Of a stretch of 64,000 nt of DNA, positions 45,184-53,286 are shown piece by piece (position 1 is the first letter of the stretch; every line of letters begins with the position of its first letter). Both the position numbers and the translations under genes were made by a program. The stretch spans positions 74,721 through 138,720 of the forward strand of contig NZ_LJYG01000026.1 of assembly GCF_001440035.1 (NCBI RefSeq). Direction: 5' to 3'. The notes beneath the pieces were generated by a model. The model saw only the letters and a program-made list of their open reading frames with translations, made no database searches and was not told the origin of the DNA. Origin of the DNA: Bradyrhizobium manausense (GTDB lineage: Bacteria > Pseudomonadota > Alphaproteobacteria > Rhizobiales > Xanthobacteraceae).

Positions 45184-45271
45184 CAGCCCAAAGGCATGAT
45201 GCCGCCCTGTCGTACCGGTGCAAGCCCGGTATGTCCCAACAATTTCAAGTCGTTTTCAGGGGACGTCAAAC
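45184..45271 (+). promoter_or_regulatory. Structured flagellin mRNA leader, copy 3
   Basis: AAAGGCATGATGCC, hairpin TACCGG/CCGGTA, ATGTCCC (45231-45237) facing GGGACGT (45260-45266). The change A to G in the 3' strand keeps pairing as a U-G wobble. The stem again covers the Shine-Dalgarno AGGGGA. Confidence 0.77.
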
Positions 45272-46180
45272 ATGAGTTCTAGCCTTCTCACCAACTCCGC
45301 AGCAATGACCGCGCTGCAGACGCTGCGCAACGTCAGCTCCAATCTGCAGACCACCGAAAACCGGATCTCGACCGGCCAGCGCGTCGCCACCGCGTCGGAT
45401 AACGCCGCCTATTGGTCAATTGCGACCTCGATGCGCGCCGACAACGCCGCGCTCTCCGCCGTCTCCGACTCGCTCGGTCTGTCGGCTGCGACCGTCGACA
45501 CCGAATACACCGCGCTGACCGCCGTTGTCGGCGACAGCACCGGCGGCCTGACCAAGCTGCAGTCGCTGCTGGTGGAGGCCAAGACCGCCGGTATCGACCG
45601 CACCAAGATCCAGGCCGACATCACCCAGATCCAGCAGCAGATGAAGGGCACCGCCGCGGCGGCGACCTTCAACGGCGTGAACTGGCTGAGCACGACGACG
45701 GCGACGCCCGCGACGTTCGACCTGGTGTCCTCGTTTTCGCGCGTCGGTGGCACGCCGACCATCGGCTCCATCACGCTGACGATCTCGAACTACTCGCTCT
45801 ACACCTCGTCCACCAGCGGCATCCTGGACAAGGTGAGTGCTGGCGCATCGGTCGACACGATCAGCATCTCAACGCTGACCGACTCGGCAGCCGACCAGGC
45901 CACGCTCGACGGTTACATCACGCAGGTCACGGCCGCGATCAACTCGGTAGCCTCGGCTGCCGCCGACCTCGGCGCCGTCAAGAACCGCCTCGCGACCAAC
46001 ACCGACTTCGTCAAGACCCTGATGGACTCGGTGACCCGCGGTGTCGGCCAGCTTGTTGACGCCGACATGAACGCGGAATCCACCCGCCTGCAGGCGCTCC
46101 AGACCCAGCAGCAGCTCGGCGTCCAGGCGCTGTCGATCGCCAACCAGAATAGCCAGAGCATCCTCTCGCTGTTCAAGTAA
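45272..46180 (+). CDS. Flagellin 3 (lateral flagellin type)
   Basis: 302 residues from ATG 45272. Almost identical to flagellin 2 (11 differences by eye, including the last residue, Lys for Arg). Terminal helices and short variable centre as in the other copies. The upstream in-frame start at 45218 lies in the leader and is rejected. Together the three genes give a composite filament; FlaF and FlbT at 57142 and 57486 are the expected regulators of their secretion and translation. Confidence 0.96.
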   Translation: MSSSLLTNSAAMTALQTLRNVSSNLQTTENRISTGQRVATASDNAAYWSIATSMRADNAALSAVSDSLGLSAATVDTEYTALTAVVGDSTGGLTKLQSLLVEAKTAGIDRTKIQADITQIQQQMKGTAAAATFNGVNWLSTTTATPATFDLVSSFSRVGGTPTIGSITLTISNYSLYTSSTSGILDKVSAGASVDTISISTLTDSAADQATLDGYITQVTAAINSVASAAADLGAVKNRLATNTDFVKTLMDSVTRGVGQLVDADMNAESTRLQALQTQQQLGVQALSIANQNSQSILSLFK

Positions 46181-46197
46181 GCCTCGGCTTCGAAAGC

Positions 46198-46223
46198 GAC
46201 CGTGCTCCCTTGGGAGCACGGTC
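46198..46223 (+). terminator. Hairpin after flagellin gene 3
   Basis: GACCGTGCTCCC pairs perfectly with GGGAGCACGGTC around a TT loop. No T run follows, so it may stabilise the mRNA 3' end as much as terminate. Confidence 0.65.
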
Positions 46224-46401
46224 CCGCCTCGACCGGCGGACGTGACGGCACATGACGTGCCCGCAATTGATTTCCTGACGCCAGACGTCAAAGCGACGTG
46301 TCGTTCGCGCGGGCGCTCGCTCGTTGCCGTTGAGCCGGTTGCGACGTCTGAACTTCCTGCAAAATTGCAACGCCTCGCCTGCGAAGCGACTTATTCGCAT
46401 G

Positions 46402-46415
46402 CTCGCGCAACCCTC
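46402..46415 (+). promoter_or_regulatory. CTCGCGCAACCCTC element upstream of fliF
   Basis: Member of the recurrent CGCGCAA(G)C element, about 53 bases before the fliF ATG. Confidence 0.35.
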
Positions 46416-46467
46416 AGGCAAGGTTGGCAGCGGAGTGTCCTTGCCATCCGCATTGGTACGAGGTCAC

Positions 46468-48093
46468 ATGCTCAGTCGCGCGCAGCTACAGCAGCTGCTC
46501 AACAATCTGCTGGAACTTGGGCCGCGACGTCTGATGGCCTTGGGATTGATCGGCTTCGCCGTCCTCGTCACCGTGGTCGGCGGCGCCTATTATCTGAGCC
46601 GTCCGGAATACGAAACGCTTTATACCGGCCTCACGCGCGAAGACGTGACACGCATCGGGGCTGCGCTGCGCGAGCAGAACATCACCTTCGATATCAGCGC
46701 GGCCGGTGATGCCGTCTCGGTGCGACCGAGCCAGACCGCGCAAGCGCGAATGCTGCTCGCCGAGAAGGGGCTGCCGACCAGCGCCAATTCCGGTTACGAG
46801 CTTTTCGACAAGATCGGTTCGCTCGGGCTGACTTCATTCATGCAGGAGGTGACAAAGCTTCGTGCACTCGAAGGCGAGATTGCGCGCACCGTTCAGCTGA
46901 TGAAAGGCGTCAAGGCGGCACGGGTGCACATCGTGATGCCGGTACGCGGCTCGTTCCGCGCGACGCAACAGCCGCCTTCCGCGTCGGTCGTGCTGCGCAC
47001 TGACGGTGCGATCGAGGCGCGGACGGCGCAGTCGATCCGCCACCTCGTCGCGGCCGCCATTCCCGGCATGACGCGCGACAAGGTCACGGTGCTCGATGCC
47101 GACGGCTCGATGCTGCTGGCGGAGGAAGACGAGGCCAGCGCCGCGCCGACCAAGATGGCGAGCCTTCAGAAGACCGTCGGCGGAATGGTGCAGGAGAACA
47201 TCCGCAAGGCGCTGACGCCCTATCTGGGGCTGGACAATTTCGAGGTCAGCGTCGCGCCCCAGCTCTCGACCGACAAGCGCCAGATCAACGAGACGGTCTA
47301 CGATCCGGAGACACGCGCCGAGCGTTCCGTACGCAACGTTCGCGAAAACGAGAAGTCATCGAACGCCGACCGCTCGACGCCGACGACGGTCCAGCAAAAC
47401 CTGCCGGACCAGCAGGTCAATGCCGGCGGCACCAAGAATTCCAGCGAGGACAAGACCCGCCGCGAGGACGTCACCAATTTCGAGGTCTCGTCCAAGACCA
47501 CGACAACGGTCAGTGACGGCTACTCGGTCAAGAAGCTCTTCATCGCCGTGCTGGTCAACCGGGCTCGGCTGGTCGCCGACCTCGGCGACAAGACCAACCA
47601 GGCCATCGTCGACAGCAAGCTCGCCGAGATCAGCCAGCTGGCGGCAACCGCCGGCGGATTGGACAAGACGCGCGGCGACCAGATCCAGGTGACGGCGGTC
47701 GACTTCGTGGAGGGCTCGCGCGATCTGGCGCCGGTGCCGCCGATCAGCTTTGTCGAGATGATGAACAAGCAGCTCGGCAGCGTGATCAACGCGGTGACCA
47801 TCCTGGCCGTCGCTTCGATGCTGGTCTGGTTCGGGCTCCGGCCGGCGGTCAACGGCATCCTGACCCATCGTGCAGCGCAGGAACAGAGCGAGGCGGCCGA
47901 AGCCGCTGAACTCGAAGCTGCCACGGCCCTCGCTTTGGCTGAGAGCCACGACCCCGAGCTCAATCTCGTCGAGGACCTCGAAGGCAAGATGCAGCGTACG
48001 CCGCAGAAGCGGCTCGAGCAGATCGTCCGCCTCGATCAGATGCAGGCGGCAGCAATCCTTAAGGACTGGATGCGACGCGAGGAGGCGGCATGA
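46468..48093 (+). CDS. fliF: Flagellar M-ring protein FliF
   Basis: 541 residues from ATG 46468 after GAGG; the frame is open to 46324 but that leader is not FliF-like. First membrane helix LGLIGFAVLVTVVGGAYYL, then YETLYTGLTREDVTRIGAAL, ARVHIVMPVRGSFR, and a second helix (VINAVTILAVASMLVWFGLR) before the FliG-binding tail (LEQIVRLDQMQAAAILKDWM). Forms the MS ring, the assembly platform. Overlaps fliH by four bases. Confidence 0.96.
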   Translation: MLSRAQLQQLLNNLLELGPRRLMALGLIGFAVLVTVVGGAYYLSRPEYETLYTGLTREDVTRIGAALREQNITFDISAAGDAVSVRPSQTAQARMLLAEKGLPTSANSGYELFDKIGSLGLTSFMQEVTKLRALEGEIARTVQLMKGVKAARVHIVMPVRGSFRATQQPPSASVVLRTDGAIEARTAQSIRHLVAAAIPGMTRDKVTVLDADGSMLLAEEDEASAAPTKMASLQKTVGGMVQENIRKALTPYLGLDNFEVSVAPQLSTDKRQINETVYDPETRAERSVRNVRENEKSSNADRSTPTTVQQNLPDQQVNAGGTKNSSEDKTRREDVTNFEVSSKTTTTVSDGYSVKKLFIAVLVNRARLVADLGDKTNQAIVDSKLAEISQLAATAGGLDKTRGDQIQVTAVDFVEGSRDLAPVPPISFVEMMNKQLGSVINAVTILAVASMLVWFGLRPAVNGILTHRAAQEQSEAAEAAELEAATALALAESHDPELNLVEDLEGKMQRTPQKRLEQIVRLDQMQAAAILKDWMRREEAA

Positions 48094-48797
48094 ACGCGGC
48101 AATCGGAAAACTCCTGACGCAATTCGACGCCAACGGCCGGGCCAAGTCACCTCCGGCTCCGCTGCCCAAGGTCCAGGACGTGCTGACGAAGCAGAAGGAG
48201 GTTCGGCGCGAGCCGCAGCCCCAACCGCAGCGCGGGGAACGCCAGGCACAATCGCAGCCGCAACTTCAATCGCCGCCGCCGGCGTCTGCGCCGGAAGCAG
48301 CACCGCTGAACCTTCTCGAAGACGCCTATCGGCGCGGCCATGCTGCCGGTGTTGCGGAGGGTGAAGCCAAGCTCGCCGAAGAGCGGGTCCGCAGTGCGAT
48401 CCGGCTGGGAGAGGAGCGGGCCAAATGGTCCGACCAGCAGGCCGTCGCGATCGTCAACGGCTTCGACGCGGCCTGCCGCGAGATCGAGAGCAACATCGCA
48501 AGCTCGGTGGCTCGGATATTGCTGCCGTTCCTCGCTGAAGCGGTCCGCGACAGGGCGATCGGATCCCTGGTCGAGCAGATCGCGGCGTTGACCTCGAACT
48601 CGCCCGTGTCGGTGTTCCGCGTCACCGGCCCCAGCGAGCTCATCGACCTCGTCAGGGCACAACTCAATCTGGCCGGCCGCACCGGTGTCGAATACCAGTC
48701 GGCCGACACCGTCGAGGTCCGCGTCCTTGCCGATCAGACCACGATCGAGACGCGGATCTCGACCTGGGTCGACCGGCTGAACGAGGCGCGCCGGTAG
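48090..48797 (+). CDS. fliH: FliH-like flagellar assembly protein
   Basis: 235 residues. Pro/Gln-rich N-terminal third, then YRRGHAAGVAEGEAKLAEER (Gly-rich repeat region typical of FliH) and a helical C-terminal part (IASSVARILLPFLAEAVRDR; TRISTWVDRLNEARR). Position between fliF and motB and the FliH-type GxxxG pattern support a negative regulator/stator of FliI. Sequence is divergent, so called on pattern and context. Confidence 0.78.
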   Translation: MNAAIGKLLTQFDANGRAKSPPAPLPKVQDVLTKQKEVRREPQPQPQRGERQAQSQPQLQSPPPASAPEAAPLNLLEDAYRRGHAAGVAEGEAKLAEERVRSAIRLGEERAKWSDQQAVAIVNGFDAACREIESNIASSVARILLPFLAEAVRDRAIGSLVEQIAALTSNSPVSVFRVTGPSELIDLVRAQLNLAGRTGVEYQSADTVEVRVLADQTTIETRISTWVDRLNEARR

Positions 48798-48804
48798 TCG
48801 CACC

Positions 48805-50124
48805 ATGGAGGAGGTCAAGCACGAGCTGGTCATCATCCGCAGGCGGAGCGCCTTCGAGGACGAGAAGGCGCACGGCGGCGTCTGGAAGATCGCCTACGCG
48901 GACTTCATGACCGCGATGATGGCGTTCTTTCTGGTGATGTGGCTGCTCAACGCGCTGAATCAGGATCAGAAGCAGATTGTCGCAAGCTACTTCAATCCGA
49001 TCAAGCTCGCCGAGAACGCGCCCGCGCCCAAGGGGCTCAAGGATCTCTCAAAGAAGGAGTCGACGCCGTTCGAGGGGCAGGACGGCCGGCGCAAGCCGGC
49101 CGGGCCGAACGAGGAGCGCCGCGGTGACTCGCCGACGGAAGAGAAGCCACCCTTCTACGAAGAGAAGGTCCTGTTTCGCGATCCCTATGCGACCCTCGCC
49201 GAGATCGCGACCAGCGCGAGCCAGGCCTCGGGCCAGCGGCGCGCCGGGGCTTTGACCTCTGCGGAGGAGGACGGCCTCAAGGGCGGCGATGCCTATCGCG
49301 ATCCGTTCGATCCGGGCTACTGGAAGCTCGCGCCCGAGGCTTCGAAGGAAGCTGACAGGATCATGGAGGGCGAGCCGAAGGCGAGTGCTTCGGCACGCGA
49401 CAATCAGGCCAGCACAAATCAGGGCGAGCCGCGCCGCGGCAGGACCGATGATGCCGGCGGCATTATGGCCCCCGACGCTCAGGCGTCGTCCACGAGCATA
49501 TCGCCGCTGCTGCCGCCGGGTCCGGTGCCATCACCGTCTGCGCGCGAGGCCGCCATGCAGCCAAGCCCGCAGGCGAATCTTCAGGCCAACGCGACGCCGC
49601 AGGCGCGCCCGACCGATGCCCCAAAGGAGTCGGAGGCGCGCGATGCCACCCAGGCCCAGCAGCCGACCGTGAAGCAGCTCCAGTCCGCGATTGCCGACGC
49701 GCTGTCGGACATCAAGGCCGGCGCCGGCCCGGTGGCCGAGGTGCGCCAGGTCGAGGAAGGCCTGCTGATCAGCCTCACCGACGATGCGAGCTTTGGCATG
49801 TTCGCAGTCGGGTCGGCGGAGCCGCGGCCCGAGCTCATTCGCGTCATCGACAAGATCGGCCCGCTCATCGCAAAACGTCGCGGCACGATCATCGTACGTG
49901 GTCACACCGACAACAGGCCCTACAAATCTGACAATTACGACAATTGGCGGCTGTCCACCGCGCGCGCACAGATGGCTTATTACATGCTGGTCCGCTCCGG
50001 TATCGATGCCCAGCGGATCGAGCATGTCGAAGGCTATGCTGACCGGAGGCCGAAACTTCCGAACGATCCTGCGGCCGCGCAAAATCGACGGATCGAGATC
50101 CTGATCCGGGAGAAGCGTCCTTGA
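48805..50124 (+). CDS. motB: Flagellar motor stator protein MotB
   Basis: 439 residues. N-terminal single membrane helix in WKIAYADFMTAMMAFFLVMW with the proton-binding Asp33; a long Pro/Ala-rich periplasmic linker (about 180 residues, longer than in enterics), and the C-terminal OmpA-like peptidoglycan domain (RRGTIIVRGHTDNRPYKSDN; LSTARAQMAYYMLVRSGIDA; NRRIEILI). Works with MotA and, in rhizobia, MotC. Overlaps motC by four bases. Confidence 0.95.
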   Translation: MEEVKHELVIIRRRSAFEDEKAHGGVWKIAYADFMTAMMAFFLVMWLLNALNQDQKQIVASYFNPIKLAENAPAPKGLKDLSKKESTPFEGQDGRRKPAGPNEERRGDSPTEEKPPFYEEKVLFRDPYATLAEIATSASQASGQRRAGALTSAEEDGLKGGDAYRDPFDPGYWKLAPEASKEADRIMEGEPKASASARDNQASTNQGEPRRGRTDDAGGIMAPDAQASSTSISPLLPPGPVPSPSAREAAMQPSPQANLQANATPQARPTDAPKESEARDATQAQQPTVKQLQSAIADALSDIKAGAGPVAEVRQVEEGLLISLTDDASFGMFAVGSAEPRPELIRVIDKIGPLIAKRRGTIIVRGHTDNRPYKSDNYDNWRLSTARAQMAYYMLVRSGIDAQRIEHVEGYADRRPKLPNDPAAAQNRRIEILIREKRP

Positions 50125-51305
50125 CCAGACCGCTGCTCCGCACCGTTCTGTTGGTGCTGTTGTCGCTGGCCGCGACCCGTGCCTTTTCCGATCCAGCGCC
50201 TCCGTCGGGCGAGCCGTATGAACTCGTCCGCGCGCTGCAGGCGGTGCAAGACGGCATCGCCCGTGGCGATACCGCGGCGCATGGCAGCCACATCGCGCTG
50301 ATCCGGCAGATCGGCGAAAAATTTCTTGCCGCCGATCCGAACGTGTGGAGCAACCCGCAGAACGGGCAGGCGGTCGTGATCTACCTGCTGTCCGGCGGCG
50401 CGCCGCAGATCGTTCGCAAGCTGCCGCGCGACAAGATCAGTGTCGACAAGGCGCTGTTCGACGGCGCGCTCGCTTATGTCGAGGGACGGCAGGACGAGGC
50501 GAGGGAGCTGCTCAAGGACGTCAAGCCGCGCACGATTTCGTCCGGCATGGGGGGGCAGGTGGCGCTGGTCCAGGGCGTGCTGTTCGCCCGGTCAGAGGCC
50601 TCGCTCGCGATCGAGCGTCTGGACGACGCACGCCTGCTGCTGCCCGGCACGCTGGTCGAGGAGGCGGCACTGCGGCGCGAGGTCCTTCTGGTCGGGCAGG
50701 CCGAGGACTTCGACAAGTTCGAGTTCCTGACGCTGGCCTATATTCGCCACTACCGCAACTCGGTCTATGCCGGCGATTTCTGGCAGCGTTTCTCCACGGG
50801 CCTGACACAATCGAATCTTGCGCTGGACGATCGTCGCTTTGCACGCGTCGCGGCGCTGCTGGAACATGTCGACCGCGCCAGCCGCCTCAAGCTGTATCTG
50901 GTGATTGCGCGCGGTGCGTTGATCCGCGGCAAGCTTACAGTCGTCAGCCTTGCGGCCGAGCGGGCGCTGACGCTCAGCGCCGATGCCGCGCCCGATCGGG
51001 AACGCGCACATTTCTATCGCGGCGCATCCCGCGCGCTGACCGACGAATATGACGGCGGTTTCGCCGAGCTGAGGGCGCTCGACCGGTCGAAGCTGGCAGA
51101 GCGCGATGTCCTGCTCCTCAACGCAACCCTCCAGCTCGCGCTCGACATTCGCAAGCCGGTCACGGGACCGGCGTCCGTCATGACGGCCGACAAGCCACCG
51201 CCCACGCCGGCACGGATCGATCTTGCCTCGTCCAACGCGACGCTCGCACGCGCAAAGTCGCAGCTCGGCGAACTGGAGCTTCTCACCAGGGATCATCGCC
51301 CATGA
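50121..51305 (+). CDS. motC: Chemotaxis/motility protein MotC
   Basis: 394 residues with TTG start 50121 after GGGAG, overlapping the motB stop. Signal peptide (LLRTVLLVLLSLAATRAFSD), then a periplasmic helical-repeat domain (YELVRALQAVQDGIARGDTA; QAVVIYLLSGGAPQIVRKLP). MotC is specific to rhizobia and relatives and binds the periplasmic part of MotB to open the stator; MotE (39996) is its chaperone. Overlaps fliK by four bases. Confidence 0.92.
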   Translation: MTRPLLRTVLLVLLSLAATRAFSDPAPPSGEPYELVRALQAVQDGIARGDTAAHGSHIALIRQIGEKFLAADPNVWSNPQNGQAVVIYLLSGGAPQIVRKLPRDKISVDKALFDGALAYVEGRQDEARELLKDVKPRTISSGMGGQVALVQGVLFARSEASLAIERLDDARLLLPGTLVEEAALRREVLLVGQAEDFDKFEFLTLAYIRHYRNSVYAGDFWQRFSTGLTQSNLALDDRRFARVAALLEHVDRASRLKLYLVIARGALIRGKLTVVSLAAERALTLSADAAPDRERAHFYRGASRALTDEYDGGFAELRALDRSKLAERDVLLLNATLQLALDIRKPVTGPASVMTADKPPPTPARIDLASSNATLARAKSQLGELELLTRDHRP

Positions 51306-52639
51306 CCAAGCTCACTGGAACCTCCGGACAGCTCTTCGCCGGTCTCGCCGAAAGCCTTGCGCGCGGGGTGACCCGGTCGACGAAAGGTGTGGCAACGCCA
51401 GGCACGAAAACCGCCGACGATTCCTCGTTTCACGATCTGCTCCACACCGTCTCAAACATGGCCAAGCGGGCTTTGGACGATCAGGAAACCGATACGGCCA
51501 CCGATGCGACCACCAAAGTTGCCCCGGCGCGCCCGCGCGTGAGACAGTTGAGCGAGCCTGGCACGTCGAAGGATGAACCGGTGCACGAACGCACCGAGGA
51601 GACCAGATCGTCGAACAAGCCGGAGCAGGTCGATCCGGTAGCGAAGGCTGATGTCTCGCCCAGATTGGGCCTCCCCGCGATGCTGGGGCAGGAGCTCGCT
51701 GCCGCGCAGGCGGCGGCAATGCAGACACCACAGCCGTCCGGCGACAAGAAGGAGACGTCGGCCCGGGACGAGCGTCCGTCAGTGGCAAAGCAGGGCATCA
51801 GCGACGCAAGGGCGGCGGCAGACGTCGCCGGATCCACCGCCGCGCCTTCGTTTGTGGCGCGTTCCGGCGGCGACACGTCCCTCGCGCGCGGGCAGGCGGC
51901 CGCAGGTGCACAGGCTGCAGCGATGCCGCAGGGAAGTGCCGCTCCGACGGATGCCATGCCGGCAACGCCGGGCTTCGAAGCCGTCGCGGCGAATGTCGAG
52001 CGCGCCGCAAAGTCCGCGGGCCGCGACGCCTTGCCTGAGACGACCAAGGTCACGGTCGTCCAGCAGGAGACTCATCTGCCTCCCGTGGGGCCGTTCAGTG
52101 CGACCCAACAGGTGGCGAACGCCGTGGTGTCCGAGCTCAAGAGTTCACCCGCGCCGGCCGCGTCCGCCGCGACGGATCTCTTGGGCAGGCAGAACAATGC
52201 CCCGGACCAGCCGCTCAAGATCCTCACCGTCAATCTCGAGCCGCCTGATCTCGGCAATGTCACCATGCGTCTGCGTCTCGTCGGCAACGAGGTCTCGGTT
52301 CAGCTCGCCGCCGAACGCAAGGACACTACCATGATGCTGGATCAGCAGCGCGATCAGATCCGCGACCTGATGCAGTCGGCAGGATATGTCGCCGACGTCG
52401 CGCCGGTGCAGCACGGTTCGCTCGACGGGTTCCAGTCGGGATCTGGCCAGTCGCAGCCGCATCTCTCCGGCCAGCAACAGCAATCATCGCAGTCGCAAGG
52501 CGCGTTCGGCGGTGCAGGCACGTCCGGCCAGTCCGACGGCGGCGCCAGGCAAGCCCGCCAAGACCAGCAGCCCAACCAGGAGGCACGCCATGATCAGGAC
52601 GTGGCGCCACATACTCGTCGCGGCCCTGTTTATTTGTAA
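51302..52639 (+). CDS. fliK: Flagellar hook-length control protein FliK (MotD type)
   Basis: 445 residues. Long low-complexity Ala/Gln-rich region, then the FliK C-terminal domain: LKILTVNLEPPDLGNVTMRL, RLVGNEVSVQLAAERKDTTM, LDQQRDQIRDLMQSAGY. Formerly called MotD in Sinorhizobium. Secreted molecular ruler that triggers the FlhB specificity switch. The last 50 bases overlap the start of the lytic transglycosylase gene in another frame. Confidence 0.9.
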   Translation: MTKLTGTSGQLFAGLAESLARGVTRSTKGVATPGTKTADDSSFHDLLHTVSNMAKRALDDQETDTATDATTKVAPARPRVRQLSEPGTSKDEPVHERTEETRSSNKPEQVDPVAKADVSPRLGLPAMLGQELAAAQAAAMQTPQPSGDKKETSARDERPSVAKQGISDARAAADVAGSTAAPSFVARSGGDTSLARGQAAAGAQAAAMPQGSAAPTDAMPATPGFEAVAANVERAAKSAGRDALPETTKVTVVQQETHLPPVGPFSATQQVANAVVSELKSSPAPAASAATDLLGRQNNAPDQPLKILTVNLEPPDLGNVTMRLRLVGNEVSVQLAAERKDTTMMLDQQRDQIRDLMQSAGYVADVAPVQHGSLDGFQSGSGQSQPHLSGQQQQSSQSQGAFGGAGTSGQSDGGARQARQDQQPNQEARHDQDVAPHTRRGPVYL

Positions 52640-53171
52640 TGTCGGCGCCGCCGCGGCGGCGACTGACACTGCGCGCCCTTGCGAGCGCGAGATGGCGCGC
52701 GCCTCGCAGCAGCACGGAATTCCGCTCGGCATCCTCTATGCGGTCGGTCTCACCGAGACCGGCCGCCGCGGCGCGCTCTATCCTTATGCATTGGGCGCCG
52801 AAGGGCAGACCGTGTTCGCCAAGGACATGGACGATGCGATCGCGAATTTCGAGGCGATGCGGGCCAGGGGCATCAAGCTGATCGATCTCGGCTGCATGCA
52901 GATCAATCACTATTTTCACGGCGACAAATTCGCGTCGGTGCGGGCGATGTTCGATCCGGCGGAGAATGTCGACTACGCCGCGCGTTTCCTGAAAGAGCTG
53001 AAGCAGCGCGAGGGAAGCTGGACCATGGCGGTCGCCCGCTACAATGCCGGTCCCAACAATCAACCGGCGCAGAAGCGCTACGTCTGCCACATCGTTGCGC
53101 ATCTCGTCTCCAGCGGCTTCGGCGCGTGGACCGACAAGGCGCGCTCGTTCTGTCAGCTCAAGACGACATGA
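52590..53171 (+). CDS. Lytic murein transglycosylase, flagellar cluster
   Basis: 193 residues from ATG 52590 after AGGAGG, inside the 3' end of fliK. Signal peptide (HILVAALFICNVGAAAAAT), then a SLT domain: ILYAVGLTETGRRGALYPYA (catalytic Glu in LTETG), DLGCMQINHYFHG, and MAVARYNAGPNN. Periplasmic enzyme expected to cut peptidoglycan for the rod. The FlgJ-like protein at 61928 lacks a muramidase domain, so this enzyme may do that job. Comparable to SltF of Rhodobacter by role, not by proven homology. Confidence 0.87.
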   Translation: MIRTWRHILVAALFICNVGAAAAATDTARPCEREMARASQQHGIPLGILYAVGLTETGRRGALYPYALGAEGQTVFAKDMDDAIANFEAMRARGIKLIDLGCMQINHYFHGDKFASVRAMFDPAENVDYAARFLKELKQREGSWTMAVARYNAGPNNQPAQKRYVCHIVAHLVSSGFGAWTDKARSFCQLKTT

Positions 53172-53230
53172 AACGACGACCTGAGATGGCGAGGCACGAC
53201 ATCAAGTTGTGCATCGCCACCAACCATCAG

Positions 53231-53244
53231 CCCCGCGCAAGCAA
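53231..53244 (+). promoter_or_regulatory. CCCCGCGCAAGCAA element upstream of flgE
   Basis: Identical over 14 bases to the minus-strand element at 31360-31373, and 42 bases before the flgE ATG. Lies in the 115-base gap between the transglycosylase gene and flgE, supporting a new promoter. Confidence 0.5.
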
Positions 53245-53286
53245 GACCCCGCATTGTAATTCCAATCTGCCAAAGGAGCCCACTAC

